This document shows, in pieces, positions 1-6,661 of a stretch of 22,889 bases of DNA. The stretch comes from MGBC120314 sp051880495 (GTDB taxonomy: Bacteria; Bacillota; Clostridia; Lachnospirales; Lachnospiraceae). The stretch covers positions 1 through 22,889 of the forward strand of contig JBJEOB010000011.1 of assembly GCA_051880495.1 (NCBI GenBank). Direction: 5' to 3'. The notes under the pieces are model-generated. The model ran no database searches. It worked only from the letters and a program-made list of their open reading frames with translations, and had not been told where the DNA came from. The translations under genes were made by a program, and so were the position numbers. Positions within the stretch are counted from its first letter, which is position 1. The number at the start of each line of letters is the position of its first letter.

Positions 1-104
1 AGATTATTAATTTGAAATATCATAAAGGTAACCAGCACCATCATAACAATAATCAATGTACTTTGAGTAATCGTTACAACAGTTCTTAATCTCTTTGTTT
101 TCAT
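1..104 (-). CDS. N-terminus of a membrane-anchored protein (partial)
   Basis: An ATG at 104 is preceded by a GAGGGA-type ribosome binding site, and the frame stays open to the window edge. The 34 visible residues have a basic start (MKTKRLR) followed by a hydrophobic stretch of about 20 residues (roughly 15-32), which reads as one membrane segment or an uncleaved signal anchor. This layout is common in chemotaxis receptors, sensor kinases and diguanylate cyclases, but nothing visible identifies the family. It is read in the same direction as the operon to its right, about 70 bp after the DUF2442 stop, so it could be co-transcribed with it. Confidence 0.5.
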   Translation of the reverse strand, partial: MKTKRLRTVVTITQSTLIIVMMVLVTFMIFQINN

Positions 105-174
105 AGAGCTTTTCCCTCACATTTATCGTATTTATCCAGTGAACACAAATCAATCTGCCAATCATTCACATCTA

Positions 175-825
175 CTAATCAGCGATACTATTCTGATATT
201 TATTGCTATCCACTCCGATTTCATAGAGATCTGTATCAGAAATCATTAATTGTTCGCCCCAGCAGATTCCATAGCCACCAGTTTGTACTGTAACCTTTTG
301 AAAAATATCTTTACTATTCAAGACACGTCTAAACAAGCGGTTATCACCTACCAGAAGATTAATATCACATTTCTTTACTTCTCCGTTTTTAAAACATACC
401 AGTAACCGATTATCATCAAGAGGAGCAATCTCTTTTACTCTTCTTTCAAATCGCTTTTTATACATATTAACTACCTGTCCGGCATCCATTTCTTCCAGAT
501 ACAAACTATCCTGAGCACAACGCCCATTCCCAAGCATCAACAACTGAAACTCATCATATTCCTCTAAACCATTTGCTTTTAAGATTTGTCCCAGATTCTG
601 CCTGTCCGTTGGAACAATTCTCTGCTGTACCCACACTTTGCTCCAATATGAATCAATCGTCCTCTTACCGCGCTTAACAAAGGATGCTAACAGAAGAGGC
701 GTTTCCCAGACATCTGCATCATCTGGTACTTCAATATAAAATCGTTTATCTTTTTCATAATAGATAAGATGTGCAAGGTCTTTGATTCTTTGTTCCTCTT
801 CATCTCTGATTGCAAAAGCCCTCAT
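175..825 (-). CDS. DUF2442 domain protein, last gene of the conflict-type operon
   Basis: A 216-aa protein. Its C-terminal part (about residues 127-205) fits DUF2442: a short beta-rich domain with the pattern RRVKEIAPLDD, then FKNGEVKKCDI, then a GYGICWGEQLMIS segment. DUF2442 proteins are small, often sit beside toxin-antitoxin-like genes, and lack a settled biochemical role. The N-terminal 120 residues form no domain I recognise. The ATG at 825 has GGGAG four bases upstream, and the gene overlaps the end of the HipA-like gene by 26 bp, so the two are probably translationally coupled. The family call is from recognition of the C-terminal pattern; a regulatory or antitoxin-like role is inference. 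Confidence 0.75.
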   Translation of the reverse strand: MRAFAIRDEEEQRIKDLAHLIYYEKDKRFYIEVPDDADVWETPLLLASFVKRGKRTIDSYWSKVWVQQRIVPTDRQNLGQILKANGLEEYDEFQLLMLGNGRCAQDSLYLEEMDAGQVVNMYKKRFERRVKEIAPLDDNRLLVCFKNGEVKKCDINLLVGDNRLFRRVLNSKDIFQKVTVQTGGYGICWGEQLMISDTDLYEIGVDSNKYQNSIAD

Positions 826-1408
826 AATACTCCCATCTCCTCCATATCATTTCCCAAATCTTCTCTCTCCACGCTTCTGGAAGAATATTCTCTAATCCCT
901 CCATGATATACTGTTTATCACTTTCCTTAAGTGGATTCACTTTGGGAAGTTTATCTTTAGGAATCAGTTTTAGATTTTCAATGGTCGATCCAGTTCCAAC
1001 ACAACACTGAACACGGCTGTCTGCCATAACATCTACTTTTTCAAGAGCTGTCTCTGTTATGCTGCTGAACACAAACGACAAACCGTGATCAAATAATGGA
1101 GCAAGTCTCAAGGTCTTTGCAGTTTTGTTACGCAATACCTCAATATTTGCACCATGTCTATCTCGGTTCTGAATCAGATAGTCCACCAGCAACATTTCAT
1201 AAATATACTCTCCCCACCCATGATTCACACACTCGTGCCCTACAATCCCCTCAACAGCATTATAATTAGACAACTTATAATACTTCTTTCTTGCTCCCAG
1301 ATCATCATAGGCTTTCAAAAAAGAGCCTGCCGTACCAGAAGAGTTTCTAATTATATCCCAGGATAAATCAGTCAGATTCTGAATATTATGGATGATTTCT
1401 TTTGCCAT
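800..1408 (-). CDS. HipA-like Ser/Thr kinase, apparently internally shortened
   Basis: The reading frame opens at a TTG (1420), but the ATG at 1408 is the better start because GGAG (1415-1418) lies six bases before it. The 202-aa product has a HipA/CtkA-type catalytic loop NRDRHGAN (about residues 81-88) and a metal-binding segment APLFDHGLS about 20 residues later. A glycine-rich SSGTAGSF near residue 23 and the strand KKYYKLSN near 41 look like the N-lobe. Only about 35 residues separate that strand from the catalytic loop, where these kinases normally have the rest of the N-lobe and the hinge, so an internal deletion near coordinate 1220 is likely. HipA kinases phosphorylate translation-related targets. 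Whether this copy is active is doubtful. Confidence 0.65.
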   Translation of the reverse strand: MAKEIIHNIQNLTDLSWDIIRNSSGTAGSFLKAYDDLGARKKYYKLSNYNAVEGIVGHECVNHGWGEYIYEMLLVDYLIQNRDRHGANIEVLRNKTAKTLRLAPLFDHGLSFVFSSITETALEKVDVMADSRVQCCVGTGSTIENLKLIPKDKLPKVNPLKESDKQYIMEGLENILPEAWREKIWEMIWRRWEYYEGFCNQR

Positions 1409-1453
1409 CTTATTCTCCAATACTTTTCATGATTTTATTGTTCCTGCATTCTG

Positions 1454-3169
1454 CTATCGTAAGTTCATTATTCTACAGCTTTTCTTACAAAAGCAAATAG
1501 CATATTTCAGAATCTCCTCATAACCTTCTTCTTTTAAGCTATTATCATACTTCTGTACTTCAATCTGTTTCAGTGCTTCCTCACACTTTTTCTCCATCTC
1601 CGAAAATTTCTTCGCCTGTTTCAGTTCCAGAATGACTGCAGGCTTTCTGGGATTGAACGGCATCAACTGTATATCCGGTCTCCCATTTCCGGATTCCTTA
1701 TTGGAATATACCTCGTATCCATCCAGACTATTGAAAATTCCAACCATATAGCCATGATAAAAGTTCTCAGCATTATCATAATAGCTGATACTTTTTGATA
1801 ACTGGCCATTGATAAACTCTTCCATTTTATCTGTATCACCGGTCAGCATGCTCTTATAGAAATTTCTGAAATCCGTCTGCTTTACCTGACTTTCAAACCA
1901 TTCCCGAATGGTATTCTGATAAATATATCTGATTTCTTCATTTGGGATTGACAGTGTCAGATAAATCTGATTGCCTTCAAGCTTCTGCTTTTCCATCTTT
2001 AAATATCCCGTAAAAAACAGAAAATTCCACAGATTATCCTGAGACACATGGATATCTCCATAAGTAATCTCTTCATGAACCGGTTTATAAATCGTTCCCC
2101 CTGCAATCAGATCTTCAATTTCTTTTTTCGCCCCAGAATCTGCATACTCAATCAATTCCCGGACAATACTGTTCGAAGATGTATTGGACCAGTAAGGTTT
2201 CGGAAAACGTTCTCCCTCAACTGAGTCATCCACATAATTAATAACACTCCATGGATTATATACTTCTGTATCGCCAAACAGATATCCATCATACCATTTT
2301 TTGACAATGTCCATCCTGTCCGTCATCTGGTAATCTCTGAGCATATCTTCCACTTCTTTTTGTGTAAATCCAAAATACTCTGCGTATTGATGATTCAGCA
2401 ACGTTATTATTTTCAAATGATTCAATCCTGTGAAGATACTTTCTTTACTGATTCGAAGGCAACCGGTAATTACAGCAAACTCCAGACTGCCATTTGTCTT
2501 TAATGCCGACTCAAACAGGGAACGGACAAATCCTATCATTTGTTCATAAAATCCATGAAAATATGCGTTTTCCAAAGGGACATCATATTCATCAATCAGG
2601 ATAATGACATTTTTTCCATGATATTTTTTCAGACAATCGGACAGGAACTTCAGAGAAGTTGCCAGTTTCGCTCTGTCTGCACGCCGAAGCATCAGAGCTT
2701 CAAACCGTTCCCTCTCATCTTCAAGAAGCACATCTTTATCCAGTACATAACGATGACGTTTGAACTCTCCTGAAATCTGCTCATCCATCACCTGATAAGC
2801 CAATTCAAAATCCGGCTGATTTGCCGATTTTAAGGAAAGGGAAATAACCGGGTACTGCCCCATATGGGTTGTATATTCCTCTCCGGTATCCATAATCTTC
2901 ATTCCATCAAAATAACGGCTATTATCGATCGGATTTCCCCGTTCATCAATCTCCGACTCAAAAAAAGTCTTCACCATACTTAGAGCCAATGTCTTACCAA
3001 ATCTTCTGGGACGGGTAAAAAGACTGACGGTTCCACCCTGGTCAAGCAGTTCCCGGATCAGGAGGGTTTTATCCATATAGTAATAAGACTTATCTATGAT
3101 TCTCTTGTAATCTTCCACACCAATTGCCAGTGATTTCCTTTTTCTGTACTCATTCCGATTTGCGTACAT
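1454..3169 (-). CDS. AAA-ATPase-like protein with C-terminal PD-(D/E)XK nuclease-like domain
   Basis: This is the very common gut-Clostridia and Bacteroidetes family with an AAA-ATPase-like N-terminal domain (Pfam AAA-ATPase_like) and a PDDEXK_9 C-terminal domain. The N-terminus shows the family's modified Walker A TRPRRFGKT (about residues 52-60). VIILIDEYD near residue 190 is Walker B. Near the C-terminus GRPDI and AVILELKQAKK supply the D and ExK nuclease motif. The frame opens at a TTG (3175), but the ATG at 3169 is preferred because GGAGG lies seven bases upstream, inside the end of the previous gene. At 571 residues it appears full length. The substrate is unknown for the family; a role in mobile-element or defence biology is inference from context. 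Confidence 0.85.
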   Translation of the reverse strand: MYANRNEYRKRKSLAIGVEDYKRIIDKSYYYMDKTLLIRELLDQGGTVSLFTRPRRFGKTLALSMVKTFFESEIDERGNPIDNSRYFDGMKIMDTGEEYTTHMGQYPVISLSLKSANQPDFELAYQVMDEQISGEFKRHRYVLDKDVLLEDERERFEALMLRRADRAKLATSLKFLSDCLKKYHGKNVIILIDEYDVPLENAYFHGFYEQMIGFVRSLFESALKTNGSLEFAVITGCLRISKESIFTGLNHLKIITLLNHQYAEYFGFTQKEVEDMLRDYQMTDRMDIVKKWYDGYLFGDTEVYNPWSVINYVDDSVEGERFPKPYWSNTSSNSIVRELIEYADSGAKKEIEDLIAGGTIYKPVHEEITYGDIHVSQDNLWNFLFFTGYLKMEKQKLEGNQIYLTLSIPNEEIRYIYQNTIREWFESQVKQTDFRNFYKSMLTGDTDKMEEFINGQLSKSISYYDNAENFYHGYMVGIFNSLDGYEVYSNKESGNGRPDIQLMPFNPRKPAVILELKQAKKFSEMEKKCEEALKQIEVQKYDNSLKEEGYEEILKYAICFCKKSCRIMNLR

Positions 3170-3171
3170 CG

Positions 3172-3603
3172 TCAAACCTCCATCTGATATATCTTCATAA
3201 GTTTCCCTGAAGCATTGGAAATAGATGCCTCATGTAAAGGATAATACTTTTTATACAGCTCTTCCGGTTTGATTTTCTCTACAATCTCGGAGGAAAACAA
3301 GCCATAATTCCACTGCAGATAAGTGTAAATATCCGACATCCATTCCAATATAAACTCATCCCATGTATCACTGATATCTGCCATAACGTTAATACGGATT
3401 CCCATATTACCCAGAATCTGCTTTGGTGTCTTGTTCAGATACAAAGGATTTCCCATATCCATGTATTCACGATAATCACTTTTCATATAATCGGTAATCA
3501 CAGGAAAAATATCATCGCAATTGCGTGCAATCAGCTTAAACAGATATCGTCCCTTCTTTATCATCATATCCAGATAACATTCATCATACGCCGGCCTGCT
3601 CAT
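3172..3603 (-). CDS. Small partner protein of the DUF3990 gene
   Basis: A 143-aa, probably helical, acidic-aromatic protein without a motif I can name. It has a segment of the form EWMSDIYTYLQW near residues 88-99 and a C-terminal LYKKYYPLHEASI. It starts 20 bp inside the end of the DUF3990 gene and its stop lies next to the ribosome binding site of the ATPase gene, so it is locked between the two by overlap. Small genes of this kind often lie directly after DUF3990 genes in Clostridia, which suggests an obligate partner such as an antitoxin. That is inference from arrangement only. Confidence 0.6.
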   Translation of the reverse strand: MSRPAYDECYLDMMIKKGRYLFKLIARNCDDIFPVITDYMKSDYREYMDMGNPLYLNKTPKQILGNMGIRINVMADISDTWDEFILEWMSDIYTYLQWNYGLFSSEIVEKIKPEELYKKYYPLHEASISNASGKLMKIYQMEV

Positions 3604-4285
3604 AATAATCCCCTTCCTGATGATAAATCAATTGATTGTTTATAGCATATTGTGCAGTAATTCCGGGAATCTGAAAACCATCCAGAAGAATGGCTTTCAT
3701 CCGTCCGGAAAGAAACTTATTGACCTCTTTCCTGGCGATAATGTCCGACTCCCTGTTTTTTTCATCAGCCGTTACATCATAAACCTCCACCCAACGAATA
3801 CTTTCAAAAGCTTTCTCGGATTTCAGGAAAATCTGATTTCCCAGAGAACCCTTATAAAAAAGTCTCTCTACCTCAGAGATATTAATCTGATTCATCAGGA
3901 ATGCTTCTATCACCTGTGTATAGCTATCATCTGCCCGATACCCTTTCAGCAAATCATAATCACTGCTGTCAACCCGGTATAATTCTACAATCTTCTCTCC
4001 CACAATTGCAGCAGCTTCCTGACTCATTCCACGATTCGCCACAACCTCTGCAACCCAGGCAAGAACGCCAAACTCATGGAAATCCAATACTTTCAAGTTA
4101 TCCATATCCAACTGATAAACAGTTACCACCGCCTGCTGCGGATTTCCATTAAGAGCCGCCCAACTTCTTGCACGTTCTTCATATTCTGTCGTATAAAATC
4201 CGTTCCCATAATCATTATCTGGCTTTCCTCCCATATACACCGGGACTTTAACCACATGATCAGAACCATGATAAACAGTCAGCAT
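3584..4285 (-). CDS. DUF3990 protein, ADP-ribosyltransferase-like
   Basis: A 233-aa protein starting at an ATG with an AGAGG-type site upstream. The N-terminus carries the DUF3990 hallmarks: VYHGSD at residues 4-9, and NDYGNGFYTT at about 24-33. The HGS plus G-x-G-F-Y-T-T pattern resembles the NAD-binding face of mono-ADP-ribosyltransferase folds, so an NAD-dependent modifying toxin is a reasonable hypothesis, but no catalytic glutamate can be assigned with confidence by eye. It is the first gene of a five-gene run with overlaps or very short gaps, about 25 bp downstream of the predicted transcription start. Possible alternatives are a non-toxic NAD-binding or regulatory protein. Confidence 0.7.
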   Translation of the reverse strand: MLTVYHGSDHVVKVPVYMGGKPDNDYGNGFYTTEYEERARSWAALNGNPQQAVVTVYQLDMDNLKVLDFHEFGVLAWVAEVVANRGMSQEAAAIVGEKIVELYRVDSSDYDLLKGYRADDSYTQVIEAFLMNQINISEVERLFYKGSLGNQIFLKSEKAFESIRWVEVYDVTADEKNRESDIIARKEVNKFLSGRMKAILLDGFQIPGITAQYAINNQLIYHQEGDYYEQAGV

Positions 4286-4315
4286 AACTCAGCCCTCTTT
4301 CCTTCAACTACATTC

Positions 4316-4344
4316 ATTATAACGTCTCTTTCTGTATTTCACAA
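4316..4344 (-). promoter_or_regulatory. Sigma-A promoter of the DUF3990 operon
   Basis: On the minus strand TTGTGA (4339-4344) and TATAAT (4316-4321) are separated by exactly 17 bases, near the sigma-A consensus. Initiation would fall near 4309, leaving a leader of about 24 bases before the ATG at 4285. It lies immediately after the 34-bp repeat at 4361-4394. Confidence 0.7.
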
Positions 4345-4360
4345 CTTGTTTTATCGTTCT

Positions 4361-4394
4361 CATCAAGTACCATCCACTGACCCCTCCCACCTTT
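4361..4394. repeat. 34-bp direct repeat, copy A (partner at 6685-6718)
   Basis: This segment matches 6685-6718 in the same orientation at 33 of 34 positions; the single difference is T/C at 4378. The partner copy is inside the 3' end of the large serine recombinase gene, where it encodes KGGRGRWMVLD. Similarity falls off abruptly at both edges of the copy. The two copies enclose the RloA/RloB-like pair. Confidence 0.85.
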
Positions 4395-4600
4395 GTCTTT
4401 GTGGATTCAATGTGGTACTTATCATCGAATGCAACAAGGCTGTTTCTCTTAAGGCTATTTGTGACCAAATGGGTAGAACTCCATCCTGGATACCATATAT
4501 ACTGCTCCGTGCCGCTGGTTACCAAACCTATTTTATAAGAAGGAATAAAAAATACCCCTGGAGATATCTGATTTGATTTCCTCAAGAGTATTCTCTTTCT
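4395..4600. other. Gene-poor stretch with possible coding remnants
   Basis: No convincing gene lies between the repeat copy and the RloB-like stop. A minus-strand frame of 93 codons (4304-4585) runs through it and through the operon promoter, without a good ribosome binding site, so I do not call it. On the plus strand the frame ending at 4576 contains VSLKAICDQMGRTPSWIPYI, which resembles a helix-turn-helix, but it lacks a credible start. Both may be remains of an older gene. Confidence 0.3.
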
Positions 4601-5284
4601 CTACATTTCTGTCAAATATGGTTTTAATACTTCAATTAATTCATTAACTTTTGTTCCGGGAGCTGCTTTTGATGGTAATTTACCCTCATTTAACGCATTC
4701 AATCTTTTTGCATTTACAATTGCATAGTCCATATATGGATATAGAATTTGATACATATCTTTGCGATTCTTCGTATATTCACCAGCACCGATTTGTTTTA
4801 AATTCTCCGTTAACTTTGGCCAATATTCTGTTCTGTGAATGTCCGATTGTATAAAAGAAAAATGTAGCAAATACCATAATTCTATGCATTGATTAGACCA
4901 TATAGCATGAAATATTGTTTCCTCCGTGCTATTTATCGCACATAATTGTAAAACACGATCTATATGGTCCGCTGGAAAATCGTCGGTATCATACACAATC
5001 CAAACATGTTTATATACATTGGAGTTATCACCAGCAAGGAGTTTCGCCCTTTCGAATAAATTGATTGTATTATCTCCCTCTCCGGACACATCCAAATGTA
5101 TCTTTTCAGGATATCGCTTATTGATAATATCTTTTATTACACCAAAATATGCAGGCTCCGTATTTGTTCCTTCTGTTACGATAAGCTGATACTCTGGATG
5201 AATTTTAATGGATCTATCCGGTTTCTTTTTCATCCACGATTTATTCAAATCGCTTTTTTTCGGAGGTTTTAAACTCAAATCCAA
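4601..5284 (-). CDS. rloB: RloB-like protein (TOPRIM-like fold)
   Basis: About 227 aa with the order of motifs expected for RloB: a first strand LIVTEGTNTEPAYF (residues 34-47) with the acidic E38 and E43, an aspartate-rich HVWIVYDTDDF (93-103), and the conserved SNQCIELWYLLHF (130-142). These features suggest a TOPRIM-like metal-binding fold, so phosphodiester chemistry on nucleic acid is plausible. The start is an unusual TTG. TTG at 5284 has GGAGG only three bases away; a second TTG at 5278 has better spacing. It overlaps the end of the ATPase gene by 10 bp, so the two subunits are translationally coupled. rlo genes were first described as ORFs linked to type I restriction loci; no hsd gene is present here. 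Confidence 0.85.
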   Translation of the reverse strand: MDLSLKPPKKSDLNKSWMKKKPDRSIKIHPEYQLIVTEGTNTEPAYFGVIKDIINKRYPEKIHLDVSGEGDNTINLFERAKLLAGDNSNVYKHVWIVYDTDDFPADHIDRVLQLCAINSTEETIFHAIWSNQCIELWYLLHFSFIQSDIHRTEYWPKLTENLKQIGAGEYTKNRKDMYQILYPYMDYAIVNAKRLNALNEGKLPSKAAPGTKVNELIEVLKPYLTEM

Positions 5285-6483
5285 TCACCTCCGCTTAGCA
5301 TGTTCTGTAAATATGGATCTGCTCCATATCTTCCTTCCAGATACTGCTTATCAAACGCTGCTGTGCTATTTACTCGTTCATTGTCTTCGCGTCGAATTTC
5401 ATATAAAGAGTAAATTTGACTACTATGTTTCTCATCCAATGCAGCAAACCAGATTTCATCTCTTCTAAATACGGTATTCTTCATTGTCGCAATATCATGC
5501 GACGTAAACAGAAGCTGTGCTCCGTACTTATTAATCTTTCTATTTTTGAACATTGATATCACATAGCGCAAAAGCTTAGGGTGCAGCTTTGCATCAAGTT
5601 CGTCAATAATAACAAGACGTCCCTCACGTAATGCTACAAGTATCACCGGAAGTGCTGCAATCAGCTTTCTTGTACCATCCGATTCATGATCAAACGGCAA
5701 CTCATACTTCTCACCAGCTATGGTTCGTATCGTGTAAAGCTGTTCTTCCTTATCATCATATCTATAATCTTCTACATCAATACCCATTTCGTTCAATAAT
5801 AGAATAATCTGGTTCTTTATCTTTTCATCATCCGTTACCATTATCTGTAATTCCGCAATAGGGTTAGCATAATTACGTATAATACAAGACTCAAACCACT
5901 CTTGCACCTCTGTTATCACAGGTATATTATAATTAATTGCTAAAAAGGATACGAATGGCATCTTCTCATTAACCTTAGTATTTACATTCTCCTTACTTAA
6001 GATTGGTCCTAATGTAATCTCTTCGCCATCACGGTAAAAAATATGTGCCGGCTTTTTTCCACCGATTGTCTTTCTATCCAATGTCTCTGCTGAAATTTCA
6101 CCCTTTAAAACACCTAAATAATAGCGATATTCATACTTCTCTGTTCTAAAGAAAATCTCAAACTCTGTAGGTTCATTCTTTGAAATACTCTCAAACAAGA
6201 ACGGCTCTGCAACAACCTTTCCCTGCACGATCACTCGATTTCTAGTACTTCCCAAATCATATATCGGCTTTACCACCGTTGTAATCAAGCATGATAATGC
6301 TCTAAGTAAATTTGTCTTGCCGCCTCCATTCGGTCCATATATAACACTAACAGGCAAAAGAGCACTGCACTTATCTTTAACTATTAAGCTATCCTTGAAT
6401 TCCGGAATTGCTGTTGCCTGCAAATCAAAAATTGTTTCTTCCCTATAAGACTTAAAATTCTGAAATGAAAACTGACAAAGCAT
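5275..6483 (-). CDS. rloA: RloA-like SMC/ABC-type AAA ATPase
   Basis: A 402-aa P-loop ATPase of the AAA_15/AAA_21, OLD/RecF-like class. Walker A is GPNGGGKT (residues 50-57), followed much later by Walker B VIIDELDAKLHP and the switch-like LFTSHDIATM. The N-terminal FQNFKSYREETIFDL is the usual opening of this group. The frame opens at GTG 6507, but AAGGAGG sits eight bases before the ATG at 6483, which I take as the start. It is the first gene of a two-gene unit with the RloB-like gene and has its own promoter. ATPase plus TOPRIM-like pairs of this type are predicted anti-phage modules; the mechanism is not visible from sequence. Confidence 0.88.
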   Translation of the reverse strand: MLCQFSFQNFKSYREETIFDLQATAIPEFKDSLIVKDKCSALLPVSVIYGPNGGGKTNLLRALSCLITTVVKPIYDLGSTRNRVIVQGKVVAEPFLFESISKNEPTEFEIFFRTEKYEYRYYLGVLKGEISAETLDRKTIGGKKPAHIFYRDGEEITLGPILSKENVNTKVNEKMPFVSFLAINYNIPVITEVQEWFESCIIRNYANPIAELQIMVTDDEKIKNQIILLLNEMGIDVEDYRYDDKEEQLYTIRTIAGEKYELPFDHESDGTRKLIAALPVILVALREGRLVIIDELDAKLHPKLLRYVISMFKNRKINKYGAQLLFTSHDIATMKNTVFRRDEIWFAALDEKHSSQIYSLYEIRREDNERVNSTAAFDKQYLEGRYGADPYLQNMLSGGDWI

Positions 6484-6511
6484 TCGTATCGCCTCCTTTT
6501 CTTTCACAATC

Positions 6512-6540
6512 AGTATATCATTATTTTATTCATTTTTCAA
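6512..6540 (-). promoter_or_regulatory. Sigma-A promoter of the RloA/RloB-like pair
   Basis: TTGAAA (6535-6540) and TATACT (6512-6517) on the minus strand are separated by 17 bases. Initiation near 6505 gives a leader of about 22 bases that contains the AAGGAGG site. The pair is therefore likely expressed independently of the upstream recombinase. Confidence 0.75.
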
Positions 6541-6618
6541 CTTTTATATTCTATTTAATAAAATTATTTTTGCATTTCAAATATAAATCTACTATTTTGC
6601 ACTTTAATATTTAAACGA

Positions 6619-6651
6619 GCAGCAGTATCATTCGCATTATGGCACTGCTGC
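6619..6651 (-). terminator. Possible terminator after the serine recombinase
   Basis: GCAGCAGT (6619-6626) and ACTGCTGC (6644-6651) form an eight-base-pair stem with a 17-base loop. Read on the minus strand it is followed by a T/A-rich tail (GTTTAAATATT). The loop is long and the T run imperfect, so this is a moderate call. Confidence 0.45.
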
Positions 6652-6661
6652 CCTTCTATAT

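Noticed and set aside
3620..4576. Long plus-strand frames opposite the DUF3990 gene
   Set aside because: They are the antisense of a confident gene.
4304..4585. 93-codon minus-strand frame
   Set aside because: It runs through the operon promoter and the 34-bp repeat, has no ribosome binding site and is not needed to explain the region.
6508..6661. A further small gene between the RloA-like gene and the recombinase
   Set aside because: Only a promoter and a hairpin are visible; no frame with a good start.
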